Assembly: GCA_002337005.1 (NCBI GenBank)
Contig: DDFD01000073.1
Location: 21,358-85,357, forward strand
DNA: 64,000 nt
Source of the DNA: Flavobacteriales bacterium UBA1937
Lineage (GTDB): Bacteria; Bacteroidota; Bacteroidia; Flavobacteriales; Weeksellaceae
Direction: 5' to 3'
The stretch's first letter is position 1; each line of letters starts with the position of its first letter. A model generated the notes under the pieces. The model was given only the letters and a program-made list of their open reading frames with translations. It did not search any database and was not told where the DNA came from. A program made the position numbers and the translations under genes. Shown one piece after another: positions 9,052-17,196 of the stretch.

Positions 9052-10425
9052 ATGATTCAAAATATTTCAAATTTCAAAAATCCTTTTTTTATAGGAGTTG
9101 CAGGTGTTGGCATGAGTGCTATTGCGCAATATTTACAAGGAATTGGCAAACAAGTTTCGGGAAGTGACCGATATTTCCACGAAGGTGAGTATAATAAAAC
9201 CAAAGAACAGCTTGAAAACGAAGGAATTAAATGTTTCGTGCAAGACGGAAGCGGAATTACTGAACATACAGATTTAGTGGTAGTTTCCACAGCGATTGAA
9301 GACACGGTTTATGAAGTAAAAAAAGCCAAAGAACTCGGAATTCCGATTATTAAAAGAAGTCAGCTTTTGGCGATGATTGCTAAAAGCAAGAAAACCATTG
9401 CAGTTGCTGGAACTTCCGGAAAATCAACCACTTCGGCGATGCTTTTTCAGATTTTATTGGATGCTGGTTTAGAGCCTTCCATTATTTCAGGAGCGGGTTT
9501 AACGAGCATTATTAAACAAGGAAAAATTGGAAATGCTTACGTTGGAAAAGGAGATTGGCTCATTATAGAAGCTGACGAAAGCGATGGTTCCGTTGTTCAA
9601 TATGAACCCGAAATTGGACTTTTGCTCAATATTGACAAAGACCATCAAGAAATAGATGAATTGATAGAACTTTTTACGATTTTTAAAAATAATACCAAAA
9701 GTTTATTTGTTGTAAATCAATCAAATACACTAGCAAAAACTTTGTCGGCGAAGATTGAGAATGATTTTGGTTTTGAAACAAAGGCAGGTTTTAATGCTAT
9801 AAATTTTAAACAAGATGGTTTTCATTTAAGTTTTGAAATTGAAAATCAAATATTTAGAATGAATGCAATCGGGCAGCATTCTGTGGAAAATGCTACCGCA
9901 GCAGTGGCAGTGGCACATCAAATAGGAGTTGATCTTAAAACTTGCGCCGAAAGTTTGAAAAAATATGAGGGAATTTATCGTCGTCATCAAATTTTGGGAC
10001 AAAAAAATGGAGTTTGGGTAATTGATGATTATGCGCACAATCCTGCGAAATGTGCAGCGAGTATCAAGGCTTGTCAACCTTTGGCAGAGAAAGTAGTAGC
10101 TTGGTTTCAACCTCATGGTTATGGACCGACACGATTTTTGAGAAAAGATTTTGTGGAGGAAATTTCGACTTCACTTCGTGAAAATGATGAAATTTGGATG
10201 AGCGAAATTTTCTATGCTGGTGGAACTGCTGTGAAAGATATTTCTGCCAATGATTTAATTAAAGATATACAAGCAAAAGGTAAAAAAGCTTATTTTGTGG
10301 AAAATAGAAATGAATTTTTAAATGAGGTTAGGTCTTCATTATCAAATAATTCTGTGCTTCTTTTGATGGGAGCGAGAGACCCAAGTTTAGAAAAATTTTG
10401 TAAGGAGTTGTATGAGAAGCTTTAA
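9052..10425 (+). CDS. MurC/Mpl-like Mur ligase family protein
   Basis: A cytoplasmic ATP-dependent ligase of the Mur family, 457 residues. The N-terminal nucleotide-sugar domain begins FIGVAGVGMSAIAQ with GSD at residues 37-39, as in MurC. The ATP loop reads AGTSGKSTT (119-127), where MurC and Mpl normally have GTHGKTTT. DYAHNP marks the C-terminal domain. It could be a second MurC, an Mpl-type recycling ligase, or a relative with another acceptor; the sequence alone does not settle which. The gene after it overlaps its end by 14 bp. Confidence 0.85.
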   Translation: MIQNISNFKNPFFIGVAGVGMSAIAQYLQGIGKQVSGSDRYFHEGEYNKTKEQLENEGIKCFVQDGSGITEHTDLVVVSTAIEDTVYEVKKAKELGIPIIKRSQLLAMIAKSKKTIAVAGTSGKSTTSAMLFQILLDAGLEPSIISGAGLTSIIKQGKIGNAYVGKGDWLIIEADESDGSVVQYEPEIGLLLNIDKDHQEIDELIELFTIFKNNTKSLFVVNQSNTLAKTLSAKIENDFGFETKAGFNAINFKQDGFHLSFEIENQIFRMNAIGQHSVENATAAVAVAHQIGVDLKTCAESLKKYEGIYRRHQILGQKNGVWVIDDYAHNPAKCAASIKACQPLAEKVVAWFQPHGYGPTRFLRKDFVEEISTSLRENDEIWMSEIFYAGGTAVKDISANDLIKDIQAKGKKAYFVENRNEFLNEVRSSLSNNSVLLLMGARDPSLEKFCKELYEKL

Positions 10426-10969
10426 AATTTTTGGAAAAGAGATAAGTTTATTGCAAATTATGTTCCTTTTAATCTGGAGTATATTTTTTGGAGCATATAT
10501 TTTTTATATAAAACCTATGGTTAAAGGAATGTATTTGGATGAGGATATTAAAATATTTGAAACAACATATTATTGGAGGATTTATTTTTCAATTTGGGCT
10601 CTGGTTTTTATACTTCTAATTCTATTTAAAGTTAGATTTAGTATAAAATTATTAGGACCTTTATTTATCTATTTTTTGTGTTTTTATCTTATTTTTCAAA
10701 ATATAATTGTAAACTACTCACTTTATATCAACCAATTATATAGTACAACTAACGAAAGAATAATTTATAAACTTTATAATAATAAAAAATATTTACAATT
10801 TTTTTTAGTTGATGAAAAAAACGATAATTTGATTTATAAAGATGAAATTGACAAAATAAATATTGTAAGAAAAAATAAAAATTTAAATGAAGTTCAAGAT
10901 TTGCCAAATCAAGATTCTATTTTTGTAGATTATAAAGTAGGAATTTTTGGCTTTAAGTATTTGAAGTAG
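10412..10969 (+). CDS. Small multi-pass membrane protein, unknown function
   Basis: 185 residues with about three hydrophobic helices (roughly 13-33, 50-70, 72-95) and a polar C-terminal half rich in Asn, Lys and Ile. Its ATG lies inside the end of the upstream Mur ligase gene (14-bp overlap), so it is translationally coupled. Very AT-rich compared with its neighbour, which may mean a lineage-specific gene. No family recognised. Confidence 0.7.
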   Translation: MRSFKIFGKEISLLQIMFLLIWSIFFGAYIFYIKPMVKGMYLDEDIKIFETTYYWRIYFSIWALVFILLILFKVRFSIKLLGPLFIYFLCFYLIFQNIIVNYSLYINQLYSTTNERIIYKLYNNKKYLQFFLVDEKNDNLIYKDEIDKINIVRKNKNLNEVQDLPNQDSIFVDYKVGIFGFKYLK

Positions 10970-11064
10970 AATTTAAATAGACCCAAACAAGTAGTTGATA
11001 TACTACTACTGTAACAAATTTCTGATAACGTGAGACTTATCACAAAGTATTAAACTTTAAAAAT

Positions 11065-11712
11065 ATGAATAGTAAATTACAATTTGGAGAAACAGTCTCT
11101 GGTTACAACATTCCTGTAGTAAACGAAAGAGAAATAAGAGCTGCCGCAGGTATTATGTTTTTGGCAACATTCATTTCTTTAATGCTCATCATCAATGGTG
11201 GGAACTTTGTTCCGATAAAATATGTGATTATCATTTTTATGGTAGATTTTTCTATCAGATTATTTTTATCACCCAAATTTTCCCCGATTTTAATTCTTGG
11301 AAGAATCATTGTAAGCAATCAAAATCCCGAATATGTAGGTGCTCCACAAAAGAAATTTGCTTGGGGAATTGGTCTGGTTCTTTCTTTTTTGATGTTCGTT
11401 TTGATGGTTGTGCTTAATACTTTTAGCCCGATTACAGGGATTACTTGTTTGATTTGCTTGATTTTAATGTTTTTTGAAACAGCTTTCGGAATTTGTATCG
11501 GTTGTAAATTGTACAGTTTGTTTAATAAAGAAAAAGCGCAATATTGCCCAGGTGAAATTTGTGATGTCAAAAATAAACAAGAAATTCAAAAAGTTAATAA
11601 AAATCAATGGCTTATATTTTTAGGGTTTATCGTTTTTGTGGTAATTTTATTTATCATTTTTAATGATGCTTTTAAAATTACGCCGACAGATTTGTTTAAA
11701 ATGTTTAAATAA
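11065..11712 (+). CDS. DUF4395-type integral membrane protein
   Basis: 215 residues with about five transmembrane segments. The N-terminal region (VNEREIRAAAG), the middle (RLFLSPKFSPI) and the Cys-containing CIGCKLYSLF stretch are as in the DUF4395 family. It is placed in the inner membrane; no enzymatic role is known to me. The CxxC near residues 151-154 might serve a redox or metal role, which is inference. Monocistronic, followed directly by the RAYT-flanking repeat. Confidence 0.8.
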   Translation: MNSKLQFGETVSGYNIPVVNEREIRAAAGIMFLATFISLMLIINGGNFVPIKYVIIIFMVDFSIRLFLSPKFSPILILGRIIVSNQNPEYVGAPQKKFAWGIGLVLSFLMFVLMVVLNTFSPITGITCLICLILMFFETAFGICIGCKLYSLFNKEKAQYCPGEICDVKNKQEIQKVNKNQWLIFLGFIVFVVILFIIFNDAFKITPTDLFKMFK

Positions 11713-11716
11713 TTAA

Positions 11717-11826
11717 TTGCCTAAGATTGAAATCTCAGGCTTTAATATCGTTCGTCGCTCTGCGACTCTGAAACATTGGGAGTTTCGTAGGAACGAACGA
11801 TTTTAAAACCTATGAATTTATTCATA
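11717..11826. repeat. Left ~110-bp direct repeat flanking the RAYT-type transposase
   Basis: About 110 bp nearly identical to 12304-12414 (I count three differences). It contains several hairpins: GCCTAAGAT/ATCTCAGGC, GTCGC/GCGAC, GAGTTTCGTAGGAAC and the palindrome ATGAATTTATTCAT. This hairpin-rich architecture is typical of REP-like elements. Confidence 0.85.
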
Positions 11827-11839
11827 AAAACTAATAACT

Positions 11840-12301
11840 ATGCCAAATACTTATGTAAAATTATACGTGCAAACTGTTTTTGCCGTAAAATATAGAAATG
11901 CACTTATTAAAGAAAGTTTCAGAAAAGAATTATTTGCAGTAATAGGAAATTTAATTAATGAAACAGGTTGTAAAACAATTATTGTAAATGGCGTTGAAGA
12001 TCACGTTCATTGTTTTTTTACATTAAAAACTACACTTTCTCTTTCAGAAGTAATGAAAAGTGTAAAAGCAAAATCTTCAAAATGGATTAATGAAAATAAT
12101 TTTTTAGAAGAAAGATTTGAATGGCAGCGAGGATTTGGCGGTTTTAGTTATAATCAAAATTCAATAGATAGAGTTTATAAATACATTGAAAACCAAGAGG
12201 AACATCATAAAAAAGAAAACTTTAAAGATGAATATTTAAAACTTTTGCAGAAATTTGAAGTGGAATATGATGAAAATTATTGGTTTGATGATTTAATTTA
12301 A
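11840..12301 (+). CDS. IS200-like / REP-associated tyrosine transposase (Y1 HUH)
   Basis: 153 residues, normal for a Y1 transposase. The HUH metal motif is DHVHCFF (His55, His57) and the catalytic Tyr is probably Tyr115 in YKYIENQ. These enzymes cut and rejoin single-stranded DNA at hairpins. It stands alone, with no TnpB partner, between two near-identical direct repeats that contain hairpins; related short hairpins are dispersed elsewhere in the window. This fits a RAYT-REP pair better than a classical IS200. All visible catalytic residues are intact, so it may be active. Confidence 0.9.
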   Translation: MPNTYVKLYVQTVFAVKYRNALIKESFRKELFAVIGNLINETGCKTIIVNGVEDHVHCFFTLKTTLSLSEVMKSVKAKSSKWINENNFLEERFEWQRGFGGFSYNQNSIDRVYKYIENQEEHHKKENFKDEYLKLLQKFEVEYDENYWFDDLI

Positions 12302-12303
12302 AT

Positions 12304-12414
12304 TTGCCTAAGATTGAAATCTCAGGCTTTAATATTGTTCGTCGCTCTGCGACTCTGAAACATTAGGGAGTTCCGTAGGAACGAACGATTTTAAAACCTA
12401 TGAATTTATTCATA
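12304..12414. repeat. Right ~110-bp direct repeat flanking the RAYT-type transposase
   Basis: Near-identical to 11717-11826 in the same orientation; the differences are single-base changes and one inserted A. The hairpin core GAGTTCCGTAGGAACGAACG is at 12368-12387. Confidence 0.85.
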
Positions 12415-12451
12415 GAAAAAAAATAAAAAAAACAAACATAGCTTTTATAGG

Positions 12452-12498
12452 GAGTTCCGTAGGAGCGAACTATATTAAAAGTTATGAATTTATTCATA
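12452..12498. repeat. Partial third copy of the RAYT-associated repeat, abutting rsmI
   Basis: GAGTTCCGTAGGAGCGAAC (12452-12470), then the end palindrome ATGAATTTATTCAT (12484-12497). The rsmI start codon overlaps the next base, so this repeat supplies the immediate 5' untranslated region of rsmI. Confidence 0.7.
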
Positions 12499-13173
12499 AT
12501 GAGCGGAATCCTATACTTTGTTCCAACACCGATTGGAAACTTAGAAGATATGACTTTCAGAGCGGTAAAAGTGCTGAAAGAAGTAGATTATATCCTTTGT
12601 GAAGATACCAGAACTTCTGGAATTTTGTTGAAACATTACGAAATTTCAAAACCTTTGAAATCGTATCATCTTCATAATGAACACAGTGCAACCGAAAAAG
12701 TAATTGCCGATTTAAAATCCGGACAAAACATTGCTCTCATTACAGATGCCGGAACTCCCGGAATTTCAGACCCAGGTTATTTACTAGGTAAAGCTTGTGC
12801 AGACGAAGATTTAGAGATGATTTGTTTGCCAGGTGCAACTGCTTTTGTTCCTGCTTTGGTGGTTTCGGGTTTGCCCAATCACGATTTTTATTTTGCAGGA
12901 TTTTTACCTCAAAAAAAAGGCCGACAAACGAAGTTAAAGCAACTCGCCGAAGAGAAAAAAACAATCGTTTTGTATGAAAGTCCACATAAAATCAATACGA
13001 CTTTGGAACAGATTAAAGAATTTTTCGGGGAACATACTAAAGTAAGTTTAAGCCGAGAAATTTCTAAAAAGTTCGAAGAAACCAAACGTGGAACAATTGA
13101 CGAGCTTATTGCCTTTTCAAAAAGCAAGACTTTGAAAGGAGAAATTGTTTTGGTGGTGAATAATGCCATTTAA
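12499..13173 (+). CDS. rsmI: 16S rRNA (cytidine(1402)-2'-O)-methyltransferase RsmI
   Basis: SAM-dependent tetrapyrrole-methylase-fold enzyme that 2'-O-methylates C1402 in the ribosomal decoding centre. Signatures seen: VPTPIGNLEDMTFRA near the N-terminus, EDTRTSG, ITDAGTPGISDPGY and LVVSGLPNHDFYFAGFLP. I chose ATG 12499 (MSGILYFVPTP), giving 224 residues; the earlier in-frame ATG at 12484 lies inside a dispersed palindromic repeat and would add five non-conserved residues. Monocistronic, preceded by the RAYT repeats. Confidence 0.95.
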   Translation: MSGILYFVPTPIGNLEDMTFRAVKVLKEVDYILCEDTRTSGILLKHYEISKPLKSYHLHNEHSATEKVIADLKSGQNIALITDAGTPGISDPGYLLGKACADEDLEMICLPGATAFVPALVVSGLPNHDFYFAGFLPQKKGRQTKLKQLAEEKKTIVLYESPHKINTTLEQIKEFFGEHTKVSLSREISKKFEETKRGTIDELIAFSKSKTLKGEIVLVVNNAI

Positions 13174-13174
13174 T

Positions 13175-13252
13175 TCTCGCTGATTAGGCTGATTTAACAG
13201 ATTGAATTAACACAATATATAAATCAGCAAAATTTGCTAAATCAGCGAGAGA
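13175..13252. repeat. TCTCGCTGAT...ATCAGCGAGA inverted-repeat element, copy 1
   Basis: Perfect 10-bp terminal inverted repeats (13175-13184 and 13241-13250) around inner ATCAGC-type words. A related element with the same right end, ATCAGCGAGAGA, lies at 31734-31797. It fills the gap between rsmI and the next gene. Confidence 0.65.
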
Positions 13253-13263
13253 ATATTATTAAA

Positions 13264-13842
13264 ATGAAACCAACCGTAGAAGAACTTATCGCAAAAAATA
13301 AAAACTGGAAAGAAGAACTCACAAAACTTCGTTCCATTGTTTTGAGTTGTGGCTTAACCGAAGAAGTAAAATGGTATCAACCGTGCTATTCTTACAACGG
13401 TAAAAATCTCATTATTCTTGGAAGTTTCAAAGAATATTGTGGTATGAATTTCTTTAAAGGAGTTTTGCTTAAAGATGAGAAAAAAATCCTTCAAAAAATA
13501 GGAGAGAATACTCAATCTGCGAAAATTATAAAGTTTACTAATGTTCAACAAATCAATGATTTAGAAGGTGCTTTAAAAGACTACATCAAAGAAATGATTG
13601 AGCTAGAAAAATCTGGAGCAAAAGTCACTTTCAAAAAAATAGAAGAACAAAAAATTCCAGAAGAGTTAGAAGAATTTTTTAATCAAGATAAAAATTTTGA
13701 AAATGCTTTTAAAACATTAACACCAGGAAGACAACGTGCTTATTTATTACACTTTTCATCTGCCAAGCAATCTACAACCAGAATCGCAAGAATAGAAAGA
13801 GCAAAACCTCAAATTTTTGCAGGAAAAGGTTTGAATGATTAG
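13264..13842 (+). CDS. YdeI-like protein (DUF1801 plus OmdA-type C-terminus)
   Basis: 192 residues from ATG 13264; the longer open frame starts inside the preceding repeat. The N-terminal ~110 residues have the DUF1801 look (EEVKWYQPCYSYNG, GMNFFKGVLLKD). The C-terminal part, with LTPGRQRAYLLHFSSAKQ and TRIARIERAKP, is the bacteriocin-protection YdeI/OmdA module. Members are soluble proteins of unknown biochemical role, linked in some bacteria to antimicrobial-peptide tolerance. A distant relative of the OmdA module is also encoded at 38768-39244. Confidence 0.85.
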   Translation: MKPTVEELIAKNKNWKEELTKLRSIVLSCGLTEEVKWYQPCYSYNGKNLIILGSFKEYCGMNFFKGVLLKDEKKILQKIGENTQSAKIIKFTNVQQINDLEGALKDYIKEMIELEKSGAKVTFKKIEEQKIPEELEEFFNQDKNFENAFKTLTPGRQRAYLLHFSSAKQSTTRIARIERAKPQIFAGKGLND

Positions 13843-13952
13843 TAAATAAAATCTATTAAATTTGCAAAATCAATTAGAAAAAATAAACTCGATATAAAAT
13901 GAATTGAGCGAAAGCGAAATCCATAAAACAAATACAAAAACATTAAATAGTT

Positions 13953-14696
13953 ATGAAACTACTCGAAGGAAAAGTTGCCATCATTACTGGCGCAACCAGA
14001 GGAATTGGTAGAGGAATTGCAGAAGTTTTTGCAGCTCAAGGTGCCAAAATTGCATTTACCTATGCAGGTTCTGTAGAAAAAGCCAAAGCTTTAGAAGAAG
14101 AACTATCTGCCGTTACCCAGATCAAAGGTTATCAATCAGACGCTTCAGATTATGATGCAGCTCAGAAGTTGGTAGAAGATGTTTTAGCAGAATTTGGTAA
14201 AATAGATATATTGGTAAACAACGCTGGAATTACCAGAGATAATTTGATGCTCAGAATGTCAAAAGAAGATTGGGATACCATTATTAAAGTAAACTTAGAC
14301 TCAGTTTTTAACCTTACCAAAGCTGTAATTAAACCAATGATGAAGGCTAGAGCAGGTTCTATTATCAATATGACTTCGGTGGTTGGCGTAAAAGGAAATG
14401 CTGGACAAGCCAATTATGCCGCTTCTAAAGCAGGTGTTATTGGTTTTACAAAATCTGTAGCGCTAGAATTAGGCTCTAGAAATATCCGTTGTAATGCAAT
14501 CGCTCCAGGTTTTATAGAAACAGAAATGACTGCGATTCTAGACGAAAAAACCGTACAAGGTTGGAGAGACGCTATTCCTCTAAAACGTGGCGGTCAGCCA
14601 GAAGATGTTGCCAATGCTTGCGTTTATTTTGGTTCAGAGATGTCTGCCTACATTACAGGGCAGGTTCTCAATGTAGATGGCGGAATGTTGACTTAA
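13953..14696 (+). CDS. fabG: 3-oxoacyl-[acyl-carrier-protein] reductase FabG
   Basis: NADPH-dependent short-chain dehydrogenase for the first reduction in fatty-acid elongation. Seen: cofactor loop GATRGIGRG (residues 12-20), NNAG, catalytic MTSVVG with YAASKAG (Tyr/Lys), and the C-terminal ITGQVLNVDGGM typical of FabG. The 247-residue length is exact for the family. Other reductases of the family look similar, but the full set of FabG signatures makes this the best call. It stands alone rather than in a fab cluster. Confidence 0.95.
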   Translation: MKLLEGKVAIITGATRGIGRGIAEVFAAQGAKIAFTYAGSVEKAKALEEELSAVTQIKGYQSDASDYDAAQKLVEDVLAEFGKIDILVNNAGITRDNLMLRMSKEDWDTIIKVNLDSVFNLTKAVIKPMMKARAGSIINMTSVVGVKGNAGQANYAASKAGVIGFTKSVALELGSRNIRCNAIAPGFIETEMTAILDEKTVQGWRDAIPLKRGGQPEDVANACVYFGSEMSAYITGQVLNVDGGMLT

Positions 14697-14713
14697 AAAA
14701 TTTAAAATATTTT

Positions 14714-14885
14714 GGGCGTGTCCCTACGTTTTCCCAGCAGCATAAACCTCATAGATTTTCAGAAAATCTATGAGGTTTTCCATTCCAAAACTTCGGGTCG
14801 GGCTGCTACAGGCTACACTTCGTTTCGGTGCTCCGCTTCGCTCCGCACTGCTCCCTTTGGTCGCACCTTCTGCATCCCTCACGCA
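14714..14885. repeat. Dispersed GGGCGTG...CTCACGCA structured element, copy 1
   Basis: Begins GGGCGTGTCCCTACG and ends CATCCCTCACGCA; the GCGTG and CACGC ends can pair. The interior has GGTCGGGCTG and a GCTCCGCTTCGCTCCGCA stretch. A second copy in the opposite orientation is at 49034-49164. Open frames across it are not convincing as genes. Confidence 0.6.
14744..14778 (+). terminator. Perfect 16-bp hairpin after fabG
   Basis: AAACCTCATAGATTTT (14744-14759), loop CAG, then its exact complement (14763-14778), followed by a short T-run. It lies 48 bp after fabG, inside the GGGCGTG element, and probably ends fabG transcription. Confidence 0.6.
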
Positions 14886-14941
14886 GAGACTCGCTAGATT
14901 TAGAATCACTTTTTAACCCAAATTAATCAGTAGAAAGAAAA

Positions 14942-14983
14942 AGTCCCGAAGGTACGATTTAATAAAGGATGGGACGAAAGTCC
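14942..14983. repeat. Diverged REP-like hairpin pair
   Basis: GTCCCGAAGGTACGATTT resembles the GTTCCGTAGGAACGA REP core with changes in both arms; GGACGAAAGTCC follows at 14972-14983. Probably a degenerate copy of the same dispersed family. Confidence 0.4.
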
Positions 14984-15044
14984 TATTAACATAAAATATA
15001 ACATTTATAGCTAATTAAAGAAAATTTAGAAAAAATTCCCATCA

Positions 15045-15611
15045 ATGAAAATCAATAATATCACCTATAAAAATCCACTTTTTGTTTTTGCGCTAGAAAA
15101 AGAAGCCGGAACAGAATTTCCCCAAGAAAATGTAACTTTTGTAGGCGTAGGAAAGATAAATGCTACCTACAATCTGTTAAAAGCCATTCAAAAACACCAT
15201 CCAGACCTTATCATCAACCTAGGAACAGCCGGAAGCACAGAGTTTAACAAAGGAAGTGTAGTTTGTTGCACAGAATTCATACAACGTGATATGGAAGTAA
15301 CTGCCCTTGGTTTTCAAAAATTTGAAACTCCATTTTCTACAGACCCTGTTATTTTAAAATACGGCTTAGAAATAAATAATCTGCCCAAAGGAATCTGCGG
15401 AAGCGGAGACCAATTCGAAATGGAACATAAAAATCCAGAATACAATGTGATAGAAATGGAAGCATTTGCTCTAGCCAAAGTTTCTAAAGAAGAAGACATC
15501 CCTTTTCTTTGTTTAAAATATATTTCAGATGGAGCAGACGGTGGCGCAGCAGAAGATTGGGTAGAACAAGTAAAATTTGCTGCTTCAGCTTTTAGAAAAA
15601 TTCTTTTTTAA
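15045..15611 (+). CDS. MTA/SAH nucleosidase-like phosphorylase-superfamily protein
   Basis: 188 residues, somewhat shorter than MtnN (about 230). Purine nucleoside phosphorylase fold motifs are seen: FALEKEAG near the N-terminus, INLGTAGS (residues 56-63), the substrate-binding VIEMEAFALAKV and the catalytic-Asp region KYISDGADGGAA. It should cleave a purine nucleoside such as 5'-methylthioadenosine, S-adenosylhomocysteine or another nucleoside; which one cannot be read. Monocistronic between the GGGCGTG element and a terminator-rich gap. Confidence 0.85.
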   Translation: MKINNITYKNPLFVFALEKEAGTEFPQENVTFVGVGKINATYNLLKAIQKHHPDLIINLGTAGSTEFNKGSVVCCTEFIQRDMEVTALGFQKFETPFSTDPVILKYGLEINNLPKGICGSGDQFEMEHKNPEYNVIEMEAFALAKVSKEEDIPFLCLKYISDGADGGAAEDWVEQVKFAASAFRKILF

Positions 15612-15659
15612 TAAAGAATAAAATCGCGAGTAAAAGCAAATTTGTTATCAAAAGTAAAT

Positions 15660-15735
15660 AAAAAATCCTCTTGATAGAGGATTTAAAATAGTATAATTCA
15701 GTGAATTATAATATATGTTATTACTTGTGTTTTGT
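15660..15735 (-). ncRNA. Candidate small RNA (~75 nt) with own promoter and terminator
   Basis: On the minus strand, TTG (15769-15771), a 20-nt spacer and TATTTTTG (15741-15748) fit the Bacteroidetes promoter. About 75 nt further the hairpin AAATCCTC/GAGGATTT (15663-15684) is followed by six Ts. Between them lies a second perfect hairpin, TATAATTC/GAATTATA (15691-15709). guaC upstream has its own terminator at 15858-15883, so the T-tailed hairpin must end something shorter. No similarity to a named RNA is recognised. Confidence 0.45.
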
Positions 15736-15740
15736 GGATG

Positions 15741-15771
15741 CAAAAATACAAATTATTTTTTAACTGTGCAA
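15741..15771 (-). promoter_or_regulatory. Orphan Bacteroidetes-type promoter
   Basis: TTG-N20-TATTTTTG on the minus strand, matching the TTG/TAnnTTTG consensus, with no gene behind it except the candidate small RNA. Confidence 0.5.
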
Positions 15772-15857
15772 TGTTTTTTTTAATTATTTTATTGATAATC
15801 AACACTATTCTAGAAAAAATTCTTTTTTTAAGAAAAATGTAATCAGACAATAAGACC

Positions 15858-15883
15858 AAAAAAGCCCATTTAATGGGCTTTTT
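15858..15883 (-). terminator. guaC terminator
   Basis: AAAAAAGCCCATT, then AATGGGCTTTTT: a GC-rich stem flanked by A and T runs, 18 bp after the guaC stop. Confidence 0.85.
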
Positions 15884-15900
15884 CTATGTTTTTCTATAAA

Positions 15901-16944
15901 TTATTCATTTCCAAATATTTCATTATGTTGCTCCTGAACCCTTATAAAAGTTGTCCTTTTAGAGAGCTCTTTTAGCTGAGAAGCACCTACATAAGTGCAA
16001 GTAGAGCGTACACCACCTGTTATGTCTTTCACCGTTTCAGATACAGATCCTTTATATTTTACTTTCACGGTCTTTCCTTCGGAAGCTCTGTATTCTGCTA
16101 CACCGCCGCTGTGCTTATCCATTGCTGTTTTAGAACTCATTCCGTAGAATAGCCTGTATTTTTTTCCATTTTCTTCTATTAATTCACCGCCACTTTCATC
16201 ATGACCAGCCAGCATTCCACCAAGCATTACAAAATCTGCTCCGCCACCAAACGCTTTTGCAACATCACCCGGAACTTTGCAACCACCATCACCAATAATA
16301 TGACCACCCAGACCATGAGCAGCATCTGCACATTCTATAATGGCAGAAAGTTGAGGATAACCTACTCCCGTTTTTACTCGGGTAGTACATACAGAACCAG
16401 GGCCAATTCCTACTTTTATAATATCTGCACCAGCCAAAATAAGTTCTTCTACCATTTCGCCAGTTACTACATTACCTGCAATAATGGTTTTATCTGGAAA
16501 ATCTGCTCTTACTTTTTTCACAAAATTCACAAAATGTTCAGAATAACCATTGGCTACATCTATGCAGATAAAATCTATTTTTGGGAATTTACCTATAATT
16601 TGTTTTATTTTTTCTTCGTCTGCATTGCCAGTTCCAGAACTGATGGCAATGTACTGATAGATGCTTTCTGGTGAGTTTTCTAGAAAAGCAGACCATTCTT
16701 CTATAGAATAATGTTTATGAATGGCGGTCATTATTTTTTCTGATGCTAGGGCTTTTGCCATTTCAAAAGTTCCTACCGTATCCATATTAGCAGCGATAAT
16801 AGGAACGCCAGTCCAAGTTTTTTTGGAGTTTCTAAAAGTAAATACTCTCTCTAGACTTACTTGTGAACGAGACTTAAGGGTAGAACGTTTCGGGCGAAAC
16901 ATTACATCTTTGAATCCTAATTTTATTTCGTATTCTATGCGCAT
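15901..16944 (-). CDS. guaC: GMP reductase
   Basis: NADPH-dependent conversion of GMP to IMP, returning guanine nucleotides to the purine pool. Seen: N-terminal FKDVMFRPKRSTLKSRSQV, the catalytic loop GIGPGSVCTTRVKTGVGYPQ with its Cys, and IIGDGGCKVPGDVAKA. The length of 347 residues equals that of E. coli GuaC, and the CBS domains of IMP dehydrogenase are absent. A guanine deaminase at 43815-44279 is a second guanine-salvage gene in the window. Confident. Confidence 0.97.
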   Translation of the reverse strand: MRIEYEIKLGFKDVMFRPKRSTLKSRSQVSLERVFTFRNSKKTWTGVPIIAANMDTVGTFEMAKALASEKIMTAIHKHYSIEEWSAFLENSPESIYQYIAISSGTGNADEEKIKQIIGKFPKIDFICIDVANGYSEHFVNFVKKVRADFPDKTIIAGNVVTGEMVEELILAGADIIKVGIGPGSVCTTRVKTGVGYPQLSAIIECADAAHGLGGHIIGDGGCKVPGDVAKAFGGGADFVMLGGMLAGHDESGGELIEENGKKYRLFYGMSSKTAMDKHSGGVAEYRASEGKTVKVKYKGSVSETVKDITGGVRSTCTYVGASQLKELSKRTTFIRVQEQHNEIFGNE

Positions 16945-17000
16945 TTTGGTAAAAATATATGGGTAAAATTAGGGAAAATTTTTGGAAATCTTGGAATGAA

Positions 17001-17021
17001 AAAATCCGCATTCTGCGGATT
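17001..17021 (-). terminator. Terminator of the small barrel gene
   Basis: AATCCGCA-TTC-TGCGGATT, with six Ts following on the minus strand; lies about 175 bp after the stop of the gene at 17197. Confidence 0.75.
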
Positions 17022-17196
17022 AATATTGTTTATATTTATATGTGAATTAAGAATTGATACTTGTAGAAATTTACGGAGCTTTTCTTTAAAAATCTTGCGA
17101 TTGAAATCTTTTGAAAAAACCTAATTTCTTACAATAAATTATTGCGTTTTATAAATCATTTATTTTCTTAAAAATACAATTTCTTAAAATTAAATC

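Noticed and set aside
12484..12498. Earlier ATG for rsmI
   Set aside because: It is part of the ATGAATTTATTCAT palindrome that also ends the RAYT-flanking repeats; RsmI homology starts at the ATG at 12499.
14712..14909. Open frames on both strands across the GGGCGTG element
   Set aside because: They exist because the element is locally GC-rich and stop-poor; no protein-like pattern, and the element recurs in reverse orientation elsewhere.
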